A DNA stretch of 64,000 nt from JAOADN01 sp049323795. Lineage in GTDB: Bacteria; Pseudomonadota; Alphaproteobacteria; Rhodobacterales; Rhodobacteraceae. The first letter of the stretch is position 1; each line of letters starts with the position of its first letter. A program made the position numbers and the translations under genes. Where the stretch lies: the NCBI GenBank assembly GCA_049323795.1, contig JBMOOH010000038.1:1-64000 (forward strand). The letters run 5' to 3'. This document shows positions 16,295 to 25,629 of the stretch, piece by piece. The notes below the pieces were generated by a model. That model saw nothing but the letters and a program-made list of their open reading frames with translations. It was not told the DNA's origin and ran no database searches.

Positions 16295-17470
16295 TCAGGC
16301 CCGCTCGAGGCACATGGCGACGCCCATGCCGCCGCCGATGCACAGGGTTGCAAGGCCGCGGTTCGCGCCGCGCCGCTGCATCTCGTGCAGGAGGGTGTTG
16401 AGGATGCGTGCGCCGCTTGCACCGATCGGATGGCCGATGGCGATGGCGCCGCCGTTCACGTTCACGATGGCCGGGTCCCATCCCATGTCTTTGTTGACCG
16501 CGCAGGCCTGCGCCGCGAAGGCCTCGTTCGCTTCGACCAGGTCGAGGTCGCCGACCTTCCAGCCGGCCTTCTGCAGGGCCCTGCGGCTGGCCTGGACGGG
16601 CCCGACGCCCATGATCGCGGGGTCGAGTCCCGCGGTCGCGTAGGAAGCGATGCGGGCCAGCGGCTTCAGACCGCGCTTCGCGGCGTCCTCTTCGCGCATC
16701 ACGAGGACCGCCGCCGCGCCGTCGTTGATGCCGCTGGCGTTGCCGGCCGTCACGGTGCCGTCCTTGGCGAAGGCGGGGCGGAGCTTCTGCATCGAGTCGA
16801 GGGTGGCGCCGAGGCGGATGTATTCGTCCTGATCGACGACGGTGTCGCCCTTGCGGGTCTTGACGGTGAAGGGGACGATCTCGTCCCTGAACCTGCCCGC
16901 CTTCTGGGCGGCCTCGGCCTTGTTCTGGGAGGCGAGCGCGAATTCGTCCTGCATGTCGCGGCTGATCTGCCACTGGCTGGCGACGTTCTCGGCCGTCTGG
17001 CCCATGTGGTAGCCGTTGAAGGCGTCCCAGAGGCCGTCCTTGATCATCGAGTCGATGAAGCTCAGGTCGCCCATCTTCTGACCGGCGCGGAGGTGCGCGA
17101 CGTGCGGCGAGAGTGACATCGATTCCTGGCCGCCCGCGGCGACGATGGCGGCATCGCCGAGCTGCACGTGCTGGGCGGCGAGCGCGACCGCGCGCAGGCC
17201 CGAGCCGCAGACCTGGTTGATGCCCCAGGCCGCGGCTTCCTTCGGCAGGCCCGCCTTGATATGCGCCTGCCGGGCCGGATTCTGGCCCTGGCCGGCGGTG
17301 AGGACCTGACCGAGGATCGTCTCGCCGACTTCGGCCTTGTCGATGCCGGCGCGCGACACGACCGCCTCGAGCACGGCAGCGCCGAGGTCATGGGCCGGAG
17401 TGGCGGCAAAAGAGCCGTTGAAGCTGCCGACGGCGGTGCGGGCGGCAGAGGCAATGACGACGTTCGTCAT
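16295..17470 (-). CDS. phaA: Acetyl-CoA C-acetyltransferase (beta-ketothiolase)
   Basis: A 391-residue thiolase that condenses two acetyl-CoA to acetoacetyl-CoA, the first step of polyhydroxybutyrate synthesis, with phaB next on the same strand. The nucleophilic Cys is in NQVCGSGLRAVALAAQ (about residue 88). The His of NEAFAAQA and GHPIGASGAR and the second Cys of LCIGGGMGVAMCLE complete the active site. The ATG at 17470 is preceded by AAAGGATCACGTCCC. No PHA synthase or phasin gene is in the window. Confidence 0.96.
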   Translation of the reverse strand: MTNVVIASAARTAVGSFNGSFAATPAHDLGAAVLEAVVSRAGIDKAEVGETILGQVLTAGQGQNPARQAHIKAGLPKEAAAWGINQVCGSGLRAVALAAQHVQLGDAAIVAAGGQESMSLSPHVAHLRAGQKMGDLSFIDSMIKDGLWDAFNGYHMGQTAENVASQWQISRDMQDEFALASQNKAEAAQKAGRFRDEIVPFTVKTRKGDTVVDQDEYIRLGATLDSMQKLRPAFAKDGTVTAGNASGINDGAAAVLVMREEDAAKRGLKPLARIASYATAGLDPAIMGVGPVQASRRALQKAGWKVGDLDLVEANEAFAAQACAVNKDMGWDPAIVNVNGGAIAIGHPIGASGARILNTLLHEMQRRGANRGLATLCIGGGMGVAMCLERA

Positions 17471-17626
17471 GGGACGTGATCCTTTCGGCTGCTGGTCGCG
17501 CGATGCGGGGCCGGTCTGACGCCGGGTGCGGCTTGCGGCCTCCGCTTTCCTGCCCCATCCCCTAAGCCCTGGGACAGCCGAGATCAATGGAGCGCCGTGT
17601 CGCGCGGGCCCGTGGCCCGGGCCGGA

Positions 17627-18469
17627 TCAGGCCGGAACGCGCACCTCCGCCGGCCGCCAGGGCGGGACGATGGTCGGCGCGCCGAAGTAGTAGCCCTGCA
17701 TGCAGTCGATCCCCAGTTCGGCAAGCCGCCCGGCATCGGCGGCGGTCTCGACCGATTCGGCGACCGTGAACATGTCGAAGTGCCGCGCGACCGAGATCAG
17801 CGCCTGTGTCAGGATCTGATTATCCGCATCGGCGGCAATTCCCCGGATGAACTGGCCATCGATCTTGAGGATGTCGAAGTAAAGCTCGCGCAGGTAGCGG
17901 AACGAGGTGTAGCCCGACCCGAAGTCGTCAAGCGCGAAGGAGATGCCCTTTCGCTGGTTCTCGCGCATGAAGCCGCGGACGAGTTCCGGCACCACGATGG
18001 CCGAGCTTTCGGTGATCTCGAGGATCAGCCGCTCGGCGACGGACGGGTCGCGCGCGATTCCGTGCCGGAGGGTGCGCTGCCATTCGGGATAGCCGATGGA
18101 GCGGGCGGACATGTTGACCGCCAGCCGGAGCGACGGTGCCTCGGCCAGGCAGTCGAGCCCCATTTCGAGCGCGAGGCAGTCGATCCTGCGGCCGGTCTCG
18201 GTCGTCTCGATGCTGTCGATGAAATCCGCGGCGGGAATGATCCTTCCCCGCTCGTCGATCAGGCGGATCAGTCCCTCGTGGAACGCGGTCCGTCCGCCGC
18301 GCCCCGCCTCGACGACCGGCTGGAAGGCGAGAAGGACGTTCGACGTCTCGACCGCGCGGCGGACCATCGCAGGAATCCCGCGCCGGTCCTGCGCGACCGC
18401 CACGTCGAGCGGGCTGGCGACGTCGGGGTCCACAACGGTCGCCGGGTCGTGTCGTTTCATCGGGCGCAT
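17627..18469 (-). CDS. EAL-domain cyclic-di-GMP phosphodiesterase, stand-alone
   Basis: A 280-residue protein that is essentially one EAL domain, without GGDEF, PAS or membrane segments. It would hydrolyse c-di-GMP to pGpG. The name motif is EGL in FHEGLIRL. The other catalytic elements appear in place: VNMSARSIG, EITESS, DDFGSGYTSFRYLREL, FDILKIDGQFI and VAESVET. This suggests an active enzyme, although the degenerate signature needs testing. The start at 18469 (MRPMKRHD) is a choice; 18460 is nine bases inside. It is divergent from tag. Confidence 0.88.
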   Translation of the reverse strand: MRPMKRHDPATVVDPDVASPLDVAVAQDRRGIPAMVRRAVETSNVLLAFQPVVEAGRGGRTAFHEGLIRLIDERGRIIPAADFIDSIETTETGRRIDCLALEMGLDCLAEAPSLRLAVNMSARSIGYPEWQRTLRHGIARDPSVAERLILEITESSAIVVPELVRGFMRENQRKGISFALDDFGSGYTSFRYLRELYFDILKIDGQFIRGIAADADNQILTQALISVARHFDMFTVAESVETAADAGRLAELGIDCMQGYYFGAPTIVPPWRPAEVRVPA

Positions 18470-18556
18470 GGCCACTGTCCGCCGTGTCAGATTGCCGGCG
18501 ACAGCTTCGCGGCTAGTCGCTAACAGTGGGTGAACACCTTGCGAGGATGACCCGCA

Positions 18557-19126
18557 GTGTCCGAGCGCTGCCCCTGGTGCGGGACCGACCCGCTCTACAT
18601 CGCCTATCACGACGCTGAATGGGGCGTGCCTGAACGCGATCCGCGCGCGCTCTGGGAAAAGCTCGTGCTCGACGGGTTCCAGGCCGGTCTGGCGTGGATC
18701 ACGATCCTGCGCAAGCGCGAGGCCTTCCGGTCCGCCTTCGCGGGCTTCCGCCCCGAGATCGTCGCAGGCTGGACCGACGCCGATGTCGCGCGGCTGCTTG
18801 GCGATCCGGGGATCGTGCGGCACCGGGGCAAGATCGAGGCCGCCATCGGGAATGCCCGGGCCTATCTGGAGATCCAGGCGGGCGAGGGGTTCGACGCCTT
18901 CCTGTGGAAGCGCGTGGGGGGGCGCCCGGTCCAGAACCGGTTCTCCGCATCCTCGCAGGTTCCGGCGACCACGCCGCTGTCCGAGGCGATCTCGAAGGAA
19001 CTCGGCAGGGCCGGCTTCCGCTTCGTCGGGCCGACGATCGTCTATGCGTTCATGCAGGCGACGGGCCTCGTGAACGACCACCTCGTGACCTGTCCGGCAC
19101 ATGACCGGGTGGCCGCGCTCGGCTAG
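18557..19126 (+). CDS. tag: DNA-3-methyladenine glycosylase I
   Basis: A 189-residue HhH-like base-excision repair glycosylase that removes 3-methyladenine. It begins CPWCGTDPLYIAYHDAEWGVPERD, with the two zinc-type cysteines and the catalytic-region EWG. It continues LWEKLVLDGFQAGLAWITILRKREAFR and ends FRFVGPTIVYAFMQATGLVNDHLVTC, all Tag signatures. The start is a GTG at 18557 following GAGGATGACCCGCA. Confidence 0.95.
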   Translation: MSERCPWCGTDPLYIAYHDAEWGVPERDPRALWEKLVLDGFQAGLAWITILRKREAFRSAFAGFRPEIVAGWTDADVARLLGDPGIVRHRGKIEAAIGNARAYLEIQAGEGFDAFLWKRVGGRPVQNRFSASSQVPATTPLSEAISKELGRAGFRFVGPTIVYAFMQATGLVNDHLVTCPAHDRVAALG

Positions 19127-19184
19127 CTTCCCGGTGGTCGCCTGTCTCTCGACAAAACCGGAGGCCACTTTTGCCGGACAGGTT

Positions 19185-19745
19185 TTAGCCTTTCAGTGCC
19201 GACAGCAGCGCCACCGCCTCTGGCGCATCCCATTCCGCGCCGCCGAGAAGCCGCCCGACCTCGCGCCCTTCACGGTCGATCACCACCGTCACCGGCAGGC
19301 CCATGACCGCCATCGCCCGCGCAAGGTCCTGCCCGGGATCGGTGAACCGGGGCAGCGCCGTGAGGCCCGTTTCCGAGAAGAAGCGGTCGATCCCGGCAGG
19401 CGAGTTCCGCCCGGTGGCGATGGTGACGACATCGAACGCGTCTCCGCCCAGCGCCGCCTGGAGGCGGTCGAGCGACGGCATTTCCTTGCGGCAGGGGGCG
19501 CACCAGGTCGCCCAGAAGTTCACGACCGTGACCTTGCCCTTCCACTCCGTCAGCCGGCGCTCGGTTCCGTCCGGCGCGAAGAACACCGTGTCGGGCACGG
19601 CCGTCGGCGTGTCGGCGAGGGCGAGCTTCTCCATGTCGCCCTGCCGCAGCGCGTCGAGCGCGGCGCGGTCGATACCCTGGGCCGCAGCCGCGTTTGCGAT
19701 CAGGGTCAGGGCCGTGTAGAGCACGGCGGAACGAAGCAGCGCCAT
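19185..19745 (-). CDS. TlpA-like periplasmic thiol-disulfide oxidoreductase
   Basis: A 186-residue thioredoxin-fold protein with a signal peptide (MALLRSAVLYTALTLIANAAAA). The CXXC active site is in VVNFWATWCAPCRKEMPSL, and the cis-Pro loop is MGLPVTVVIDREG. It likely reduces periplasmic thiols, for example in cytochrome c or copper-site maturation, but the partner is unknown. It is divergent from argH with a 31-base gap, so the two share a small promoter region. Confidence 0.92.
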   Translation of the reverse strand: MALLRSAVLYTALTLIANAAAAQGIDRAALDALRQGDMEKLALADTPTAVPDTVFFAPDGTERRLTEWKGKVTVVNFWATWCAPCRKEMPSLDRLQAALGGDAFDVVTIATGRNSPAGIDRFFSETGLTALPRFTDPGQDLARAMAVMGLPVTVVIDREGREVGRLLGGAEWDAPEAVALLSALKG

Positions 19746-19776
19746 TCAGCCTCCTGCACCAGCCGCGAGAGCGACG

Positions 19777-21189
19777 ATGACCGAGAAACCCGCGAAACCC
19801 ACCGCACAGGGCGCGAACACCATCTGGGGCGGGCGCTTCGCCGCCGGGCCTGACGCGGTCATGACGGCGATCAACGCCTCGATCCGCTTCGACCGGCGGC
19901 TCTACGCCCAGGATATCCGGGGCAGCCGGGCCCATGCCGAGATGCTTTCGGCGGTGGGCATCCTGACCGATAGCGATGCGGAGGCGATCGGGAAAGGGCT
20001 GCTCACGGTCTTGTCAGAGATCGAAGGGGGCGGGTTCCAGTTTTCCGAGGCGCTGGAGGACATTCACCTGAACGTCGAAAGCCGCCTGACCGGGCTGATC
20101 GGAGAGGCGGGCAAGCGGCTCCACACGGCGCGGAGCCGGAACGACCAGGTGGCGACGGACTTCCGGCTCTGGGTGCGCGACCAGTGCGACGCGGCCCTGG
20201 GCGGGATCGCGGCCTTGCAGCGCGCGCTCCTCGCGCAGGCCGAGGCCGGGGCGGACTGGGTGATGCCGGGGTTCACGCACCTTCAGGTCGCCCAGCCGGT
20301 GACCTGGGGCCATCACATGCTGGCCTATGTCGAGATGCTGGGGCGCGACGCGGGGCGGTTTTCGGATGCGCGGGCGCGGATGAACGAAAGCCCGCTCGGC
20401 GCGGCGGCGCTGGCGGGGACGAGCTTCCCGATCGACCGGGACATGACGGCGAAGGCCCTCGGCTTCGACCGGCCGATGGCGAATTCGCTCGACGCGGTGA
20501 GCGACCGCGACTTCGCGCTCGAATTTCTCTCGGCGGCGGCGATCTGTGCCACGCATCTGAGCCGCTTCGCCGAGGAGCTGGTGATCTGGTCCTCGGCCCA
20601 GTTCCGCTTCGTGCGGATGTCGGACCGGTTCACCACCGGATCCTCGATCATGCCGCAGAAGAAGAACCCCGACGCCGCCGAGCTGATCCGGGCGAAGATC
20701 GGCCGCATCCTCGGGGCGGCGGTGGCGCTCTTCACCGTGATGAAGGGCCTGCCGCTCGCCTATTCCAAGGACATGCAAGAGGACAAGGAACAGGTCTTCG
20801 ACGCGGCCGACACGCTGATGCTGGCGCTCGCCGCGATGGAGGGCATGGTCCGCGACATGACGGCGGACCGCGAGGTCCTGGAGAAGGCGGCGGCGAGCGG
20901 GTTCTCGACGGCGACCGACCTTGCCGACTGGCTGGTGCGGGCGGCGGGGCTGCCGTTCCGCGAGGCGCATCACGTGACCGGGGCGCTGGTGACGCTGGCC
21001 GAGCGCAAGGGCTGCGACCTGCCCGACCTGAGCCTTGCCGAGCTTCAATCCGCCCATCCCGCGATCACGCGGGAGGTTTACGGCGTCCTCGGGGTTCACA
21101 ACTCGGTCGCATCGCGGCAAAGCTACGGCGGGACCGCGCCGGCACGGGTGCGGGAACAGATCGCGGCGTGGAGGGCGCGTCTGAGGTGA
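19777..21189 (+). CDS. argH: Argininosuccinate lyase
   Basis: The last enzyme of arginine synthesis, splitting argininosuccinate to arginine and fumarate. The product is 470 residues. It has WGGRFAAGPDAVM near the start, HLNVESRLTGLIGEAGKRLHTARSRNDQVATDFRLW, TPG-like MPGFTHLQVAQPVTWGHH, and the fumarase-superfamily signature GSSIMPQKKNPDAAELIR. The stop overlaps the GTG of the next small lipoprotein gene, linking it into the argH-lipoprotein-lysA operon common in alphaproteobacteria. Confidence 0.97.
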   Translation: MTEKPAKPTAQGANTIWGGRFAAGPDAVMTAINASIRFDRRLYAQDIRGSRAHAEMLSAVGILTDSDAEAIGKGLLTVLSEIEGGGFQFSEALEDIHLNVESRLTGLIGEAGKRLHTARSRNDQVATDFRLWVRDQCDAALGGIAALQRALLAQAEAGADWVMPGFTHLQVAQPVTWGHHMLAYVEMLGRDAGRFSDARARMNESPLGAAALAGTSFPIDRDMTAKALGFDRPMANSLDAVSDRDFALEFLSAAAICATHLSRFAEELVIWSSAQFRFVRMSDRFTTGSSIMPQKKNPDAAELIRAKIGRILGAAVALFTVMKGLPLAYSKDMQEDKEQVFDAADTLMLALAAMEGMVRDMTADREVLEKAAASGFSTATDLADWLVRAAGLPFREAHHVTGALVTLAERKGCDLPDLSLAELQSAHPAITREVYGVLGVHNSVASRQSYGGTAPARVREQIAAWRARLR

Positions 21190-21341
21190 GACTGTTTGCG
21201 GCATTCATCCTCGCCGCCGGACTTGCGGCCTGCACGGATCCGTCCGTCGGCGCGGGCATCCGGCTCTCGCCTTCGGGGCTCAGCGTCGTTCCGACGGTCG
21301 GCGCGCGCGTCGGCGGCGTCGGCGTGGCGATTTCTCCATAG
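21186..21341 (+). CDS. Small lipoprotein, 51 residues
   Basis: The GTG at 21186 overlaps the argH stop (GTGA). The frame runs VRLFAAFILAAGLAACTDPS, a short signal with lipobox LAAC, then a glycine/valine-rich tail ending VGGVGVAISP. It would be a tiny lipid-anchored protein. No family is recognised. The coupling to argH and the intact lipobox argue that it is a real gene. A second lipoprotein of the same size follows 15 bases later. Confidence 0.72.
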   Translation: MRLFAAFILAAGLAACTDPSVGAGIRLSPSGLSVVPTVGARVGGVGVAISP

Positions 21342-21356
21342 CGAAAGGCAGGGCGC

Positions 21357-21512
21357 ATGAAGCGGTCGAGGGCATTCCGGTTCGTTCTTCTGGCGGCGGT
21401 TTCGGCGATCCTGTCCGCCTGCGGCGTCGGCGGCGATCCGGTGCCGCCCGCCCGCGACCAGGCAGTCACCATCACCGGCGATGCGCGGGTCGGTGTGTCG
21501 GGCGAGCTCTGA
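21357..21512 (+). CDS. Small lipoprotein upstream of lysA (LptM-like)
   Basis: A 51-residue lipoprotein starting MKRSRAFRFVLLAAVSAILS, with the lipobox LSAC at about residues 19-22 and a mature start CGVGGDPVPP. Small lipoproteins with a CGxxGxP-type start lie next to lysA/dapF in many proteobacteria and belong to the LptM (YifL) group that helps LptD assembly; that assignment here is by position and motif only. A strong hairpin (GGGGCG-TGG-CGCCCC, 21518-21532) lies six bases after the stop. Confidence 0.7.
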   Translation: MKRSRAFRFVLLAAVSAILSACGVGGDPVPPARDQAVTITGDARVGVSGEL

Positions 21513-21632
21513 CCCCCGGGGCGTGGCGCCCCGCACCGGGCTGCGACGACGGTGCCGGATTGCGAAGGGGCCGGCATCTGCTATCACGCGCCGGAGCCGG
21601 AGCCGGCGACGGGCCGGACGGGACGCGAGGCG

Positions 21633-22898
21633 ATGGATCATTTCCTTTACCGCGGCGGGCGGCTTTGCGCCGAGGACGTGGACCTGGGCGACATCGCTGC
21701 GGCGGTCGGCACGCCCGTCTACGTCTATTCGACGGCGACCCTCGAACGTCACTACCGCCTCTTCGCCGAGGCGCTCGCCCCGCTTCGGCATCTGATCTGC
21801 TTCGCGGTCAAGGCGAACGGCAACGTCGCGGTGCTCCGGACGCTTGGCAACCTCGGCGCCGGCATGGATGTCGTGTCCGAAGGTGAATACCTGCGTGCCC
21901 GCGCAGCCGGGGTCCCGGGCGAGCGCATCGTGTTCTCGGGCGTGGGCAAGACGCGGATGGAGATGCGCACCGCGCTCGAGGGCGGCATCCGCCAGTTCAA
22001 CGTCGAAAGCGAACCCGAGCTTCACGCGCTGTCGGAGGTCGCCTCGTCCCTGGGCGCGGTGGCGCCGGTGACGGTCCGGATCAATCCCGACGTGGACGCC
22101 CGAACCCACGAGAAGATCGCCACCGGGAAGAAGGAGAACAAGTTCGGCATCCCGATCGCGCGGGCGCGCGACGTCTATGCCCTTGCTGCGCGTCTGCCGG
22201 GCATCGAGGTCGTGGGGATCGACGTCCATATCGGGTCGCAGCTCACCGATCTTGCACCCTTCGAGAAAGCCTACCAGCTTGTCGCCGATCTCGCGGTCGT
22301 TCTGCGCGCGGACGGGCATGCGATCCGGCGGCTCGATCTGGGCGGCGGGCTCGGGATTCCCTACACCCGCTCGAACGAGGCGCCCCCGCTTCCGTCGGAC
22401 TACGGGGCCATGCTCCGGCGGACCGTCGGCCATCTCGGCTGCGAGATCGAGATCGAGCCGGGACGCCTCGTTGCCGGCAACGCGGGGATCCTTCTGTCGT
22501 CGGTCATCTACGTCAAGGAGGGTGAGGGCCGGACATTCCTGATCGTCGATGCGGCGATGAACGATCTGGTCCGTCCCTCGATGTACGGGGCCCATCACGA
22601 CATCGTGCCCGTCCGCGAGGCGCCGCCCGGCACCGCGACGCTGGCCTTCGACGTCGTCGGGCCAGTCTGCGAGACGGGCGACACCTTCGCCAGGGCGCGG
22701 GATCTGCCGCCGCTTGCAGCGGGCGATCTGGTGGCGTTCCGCTCGGCCGGCGCCTACGGAGCGGTCATGGCGTCAGAGTACAATGCCCGCCCGCTGGTGC
22801 CGGAAGTGCTGGTGAAGGGGGATCAATTCGCTGTCATCAGGGAGCGTCCGTCGTTTGACACGATGATAAAGCGCGATACCATCCCCACATGGCTGTGA
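21633..22898 (+). CDS. lysA: Diaminopimelate decarboxylase
   Basis: A PLP enzyme that decarboxylates meso-diaminopimelate to L-lysine. The product is 421 residues. The Lys Schiff-base site is in ICFAVKANGNVAVLRTLG near residue 52. Further signatures are HIGSQLTD, LDLGGGLGIPY, EPGRLVAGNAG, and the second active-site segment VGPVCETGDTFARAR with the catalytic Cys. The ATG at 21633 gives MDHFLYRGGRL, the usual beginning. It is followed directly by the TIGR02302 gene. Confidence 0.97.
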   Translation: MDHFLYRGGRLCAEDVDLGDIAAAVGTPVYVYSTATLERHYRLFAEALAPLRHLICFAVKANGNVAVLRTLGNLGAGMDVVSEGEYLRARAAGVPGERIVFSGVGKTRMEMRTALEGGIRQFNVESEPELHALSEVASSLGAVAPVTVRINPDVDARTHEKIATGKKENKFGIPIARARDVYALAARLPGIEVVGIDVHIGSQLTDLAPFEKAYQLVADLAVVLRADGHAIRRLDLGGGLGIPYTRSNEAPPLPSDYGAMLRRTVGHLGCEIEIEPGRLVAGNAGILLSSVIYVKEGEGRTFLIVDAAMNDLVRPSMYGAHHDIVPVREAPPGTATLAFDVVGPVCETGDTFARARDLPPLAAGDLVAFRSAGAYGAVMASEYNARPLVPEVLVKGDQFAVIRERPSFDTMIKRDTIPTWL

Positions 22899-22960
22899 TG
22901 CGTGGGCCGGTCCATGTCACGCAGCGGACCGGACGTCCGAAAGGTGGCCCGACAGGTGGC

Positions 22961-25588
22961 ATGACCGACCAGGAGCGCATCGCCCGATCGGCTATGGAGC
23001 GGCTGAAGTGGCCGCTCTTGCTCACCCGTGCCGGACTGGTGGCCGAGCGGATCATTCGCAGCTTCTGGCCGGTGTGGACAATCCTGTTCGGGGTGATGGC
23101 CGCCTTCGCCTTCGGACTCCAGGATGTCCTGCCGCTGGAAGTCCTGTGGATCGGGTCCGTGTCGGTCGTCGCCGGTTTCTTCTGGGCGCTCTGGCACGGG
23201 GTGCGGAGCTTCCGGTGGCCGTCGCTGGACGAGGCGGCGGAGCGGATGGATGCCGCGCTGCCCGGCCGCCCGATCGCCGCGCTGTCGGATGCCCAGGCGA
23301 CCGGAACCGGCGACCCCGGGTCCTCGGCGGTCTGGACCGCCCATGTCATGCGGATGGCCGAGCGGGCGGTGTCGGCGCGCCGGGCCAAGCCCGACCTGAG
23401 GGTCGCCGCGCGCGACCCCTACGCCTTCCGCTACGTCGCCTTCGCGGCCTTCGTCATGGCGGCGCTCTTCGGCTCGCTCTGGCGCGTGACCGAGGCCGGC
23501 CTCGTCGCGGGGGGGGGCGCGCCCGTCGCGGCTGGCGGCGGACCGTCATGGGAGGCCTGGATAGCGCCGCCGGCCTATACCGGTCGGCCCGGGCTCTACC
23601 TGAACGATGTCGCCGAACCCGCGATCCAGGTTCCCGAGGGCAGCATGGTCACGGTCCGCCTCTACGGGCCGGCCGGCGAAATGTCGGTCACCGAGACCGT
23701 GTCGGCCCCGCAAGCGGCCGGGAGCGCGGCGGAAGCCGGCGCGGAGGCGGGCGCTGCCTCCGCGGGCGCACCCGCAGCGCCCCCGCAGGTCCGCGCCGTC
23801 GAGTTCGAGGCGGCCCGCTCGGGCGTGCTGGCGATCGACGGCGACGGCGGCCGGAACTGGACGCTCAATGTCGTTCCCGACCGCCCCCCCGAGGTCGCGC
23901 TGTCCGGGACCGTGAAGCGGGATGCCGACGGCAAGATGACGCAGCCGTTCACCGCACGGGACGACTACGGCGTGGTGGCGGGCCGCGCGACGATCACGCT
24001 GAACCTCGCGGCGGTGACACGGCGCTACGGGCTCGGTCCCGACCCCGAGCCGCGCGAGCCGCTCGTCTACGATCTGCCCATGCCGATATCGGGCGGCCGG
24101 GACGACTTCACCGAGGCGCTGGTCGAGGACGCCTCCAGGCATCCTTGGGCGAACCTGCCGGTCCTGATGACGCTTTCGGTCGAGGACGGCCGTGGCCAGA
24201 CGGGGTCGGCCGGCACGGTCGAGATGGTGCTGCCCGGGCGGCGGTTCTTCGACCCGGTCGCAAACGCGGTGATCGAACTCAGACGCGATCTGCTCTGGAC
24301 GCGCGCGAACGGCAAGCGGACGCTCGAGGTGCTGCGCGCGATCACCAACCGGCCGGAACAGCTGATCCGGAACGAACGCGCCTATCTGATGCTCAGGGTC
24401 GCCATGCGCCGGCTGGACGCGGGACTCGCCCAGGGCCCGCTTTCGCCGGAATTCCGCGACGGGATCGCCGAGGACCTGTGGACGATCGCCGAACTGATCG
24501 AGGATGGCGGGCTGTCGAACGCGCTGGCGCGGATGCAGCAGGCGCAGGAGCGGCTGTCCGAGGCGATGCGGAATGGTGCGTCGCCCGAGGAGATCCAGCG
24601 GCTGATGGACGAGTTGCGCCAGGCCACCGACGGCTATGTCCAGATGCTGGCCCAGAACATGCAGAGGCAGCAGGGGGACGGCACCGACGCGCGCGATCAG
24701 GCGCAGAACGATCAGGGCCAGCAGATCACCGGCGACCAGATCCAGCAGATGATGGACCAGATCCAGAAGCTGATGGAGGAGGGTCGGATGGCCGAGGCCC
24801 AGGAGCTGCTCGACCAGCTGAGCCGCATGATGGAGAACCTGCGCGTGACCCAGGGCCGGGGCGGCGAGGGCCAGAACGGACCGGGCGGTCAGGCAATGCA
24901 GGACCTCCGCAACACGCTTCGCGACCAGCAGGGCCTGTCGGACGACACCTTCGGCCAGTTGCAGCGGCAGTTCGACCCGGGCGCAGGGCAGCGCGGGCTG
25001 CGCCCCGGCCAACCGCGGGAGGGCCAGCCACGGGAGGGCCAGGGCGGCGGGACCGGGCAGGACGGCGGGCAGGGCGCAGGCGCCGACTCGCGGTCGCTGG
25101 CAGAGCGGCAGCAGGCGCTGCGCGACCAGCTTGAGGCGCAGCGGCAGCGGGCCCTGCCGGGCCAGGGCAGCCCCGGGGGCGATGCCGCCCGGCAGGCGCT
25201 CGAGGATGCCGCGCGTGCGATGGACGAAGCCGGGAAGGCGCTCCGCGAAGACGATCTTCCGGGTGCGATCGACCGGCAGGCCAGGGCGATCGAGGCGCTG
25301 CGCGAAGGCCTCCGCGGACTGGGCGAGGCCATCGCCCGGCAGAACGAGGCCCGGCCGGGCCAGCAGGGCGACGCCGTCGGCGACGCCGGCAACGAGGTTC
25401 CGCGCGACCCGCTGGGCAGGATGGCCGGGGCGAACGGCCGGCTCGGGACCGACCAGGACATGCTGGGGGGCCGGGATGTCTACAGGCGGGCGCAGGACCT
25501 GCTCGACGAGATCCGGAAGCGGTCCGGCGAACAGGCGCGCCCGCAGGTGGAACTCGACTATCTCAGGCGTCTTCTGAACGTGTTCTGA
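22961..25588 (+). CDS. TIGR02302 family protein (DUF4175) with a Q/G-rich low-complexity C-terminal half
   Basis: An 875-residue alphaproteobacterial protein of unknown function. Two hydrophobic helices near the N-terminus (about residues 27-70, LEVLWIGSVSVVAGFFWALW) are followed by another membrane segment and a long extracytoplasmic region. The last 350 residues are rich in Gln, Gly, Arg and Met with repeats such as QGDGTDARDQAQNDQGQQ, DQIQQMMDQIQKLMEEGRM and PGQPREGQPREGQGGG. The family is defined by this low-complexity pattern. The ATG at 22961 (MTDQERIARSAMERLKWPLLLTRAGL) fits the family start and has AGGTGG upstream; an in-frame ATG at 22889 overlaps lysA. The order argH-lysA-TIGR02302 is usual. 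Confidence 0.88.
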   Translation: MTDQERIARSAMERLKWPLLLTRAGLVAERIIRSFWPVWTILFGVMAAFAFGLQDVLPLEVLWIGSVSVVAGFFWALWHGVRSFRWPSLDEAAERMDAALPGRPIAALSDAQATGTGDPGSSAVWTAHVMRMAERAVSARRAKPDLRVAARDPYAFRYVAFAAFVMAALFGSLWRVTEAGLVAGGGAPVAAGGGPSWEAWIAPPAYTGRPGLYLNDVAEPAIQVPEGSMVTVRLYGPAGEMSVTETVSAPQAAGSAAEAGAEAGAASAGAPAAPPQVRAVEFEAARSGVLAIDGDGGRNWTLNVVPDRPPEVALSGTVKRDADGKMTQPFTARDDYGVVAGRATITLNLAAVTRRYGLGPDPEPREPLVYDLPMPISGGRDDFTEALVEDASRHPWANLPVLMTLSVEDGRGQTGSAGTVEMVLPGRRFFDPVANAVIELRRDLLWTRANGKRTLEVLRAITNRPEQLIRNERAYLMLRVAMRRLDAGLAQGPLSPEFRDGIAEDLWTIAELIEDGGLSNALARMQQAQERLSEAMRNGASPEEIQRLMDELRQATDGYVQMLAQNMQRQQGDGTDARDQAQNDQGQQITGDQIQQMMDQIQKLMEEGRMAEAQELLDQLSRMMENLRVTQGRGGEGQNGPGGQAMQDLRNTLRDQQGLSDDTFGQLQRQFDPGAGQRGLRPGQPREGQPREGQGGGTGQDGGQGAGADSRSLAERQQALRDQLEAQRQRALPGQGSPGGDAARQALEDAARAMDEAGKALREDDLPGAIDRQARAIEALREGLRGLGEAIARQNEARPGQQGDAVGDAGNEVPRDPLGRMAGANGRLGTDQDMLGGRDVYRRAQDLLDEIRKRSGEQARPQVELDYLRRLLNVF

Positions 25589-25629
25589 CCGCGCCCGCGC
25601 ACGCGGGTTCCCGCCGCGGGCGGGGCGGC

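Noticed and set aside
24600..25400. Tandem-repeat or CRISPR-like pattern in the TIGR02302 gene
   Set aside because: The repetitiveness is at protein level (Gln/Gly/Met-rich low complexity) within an intact family member; there are no regular direct repeats with unique spacers.
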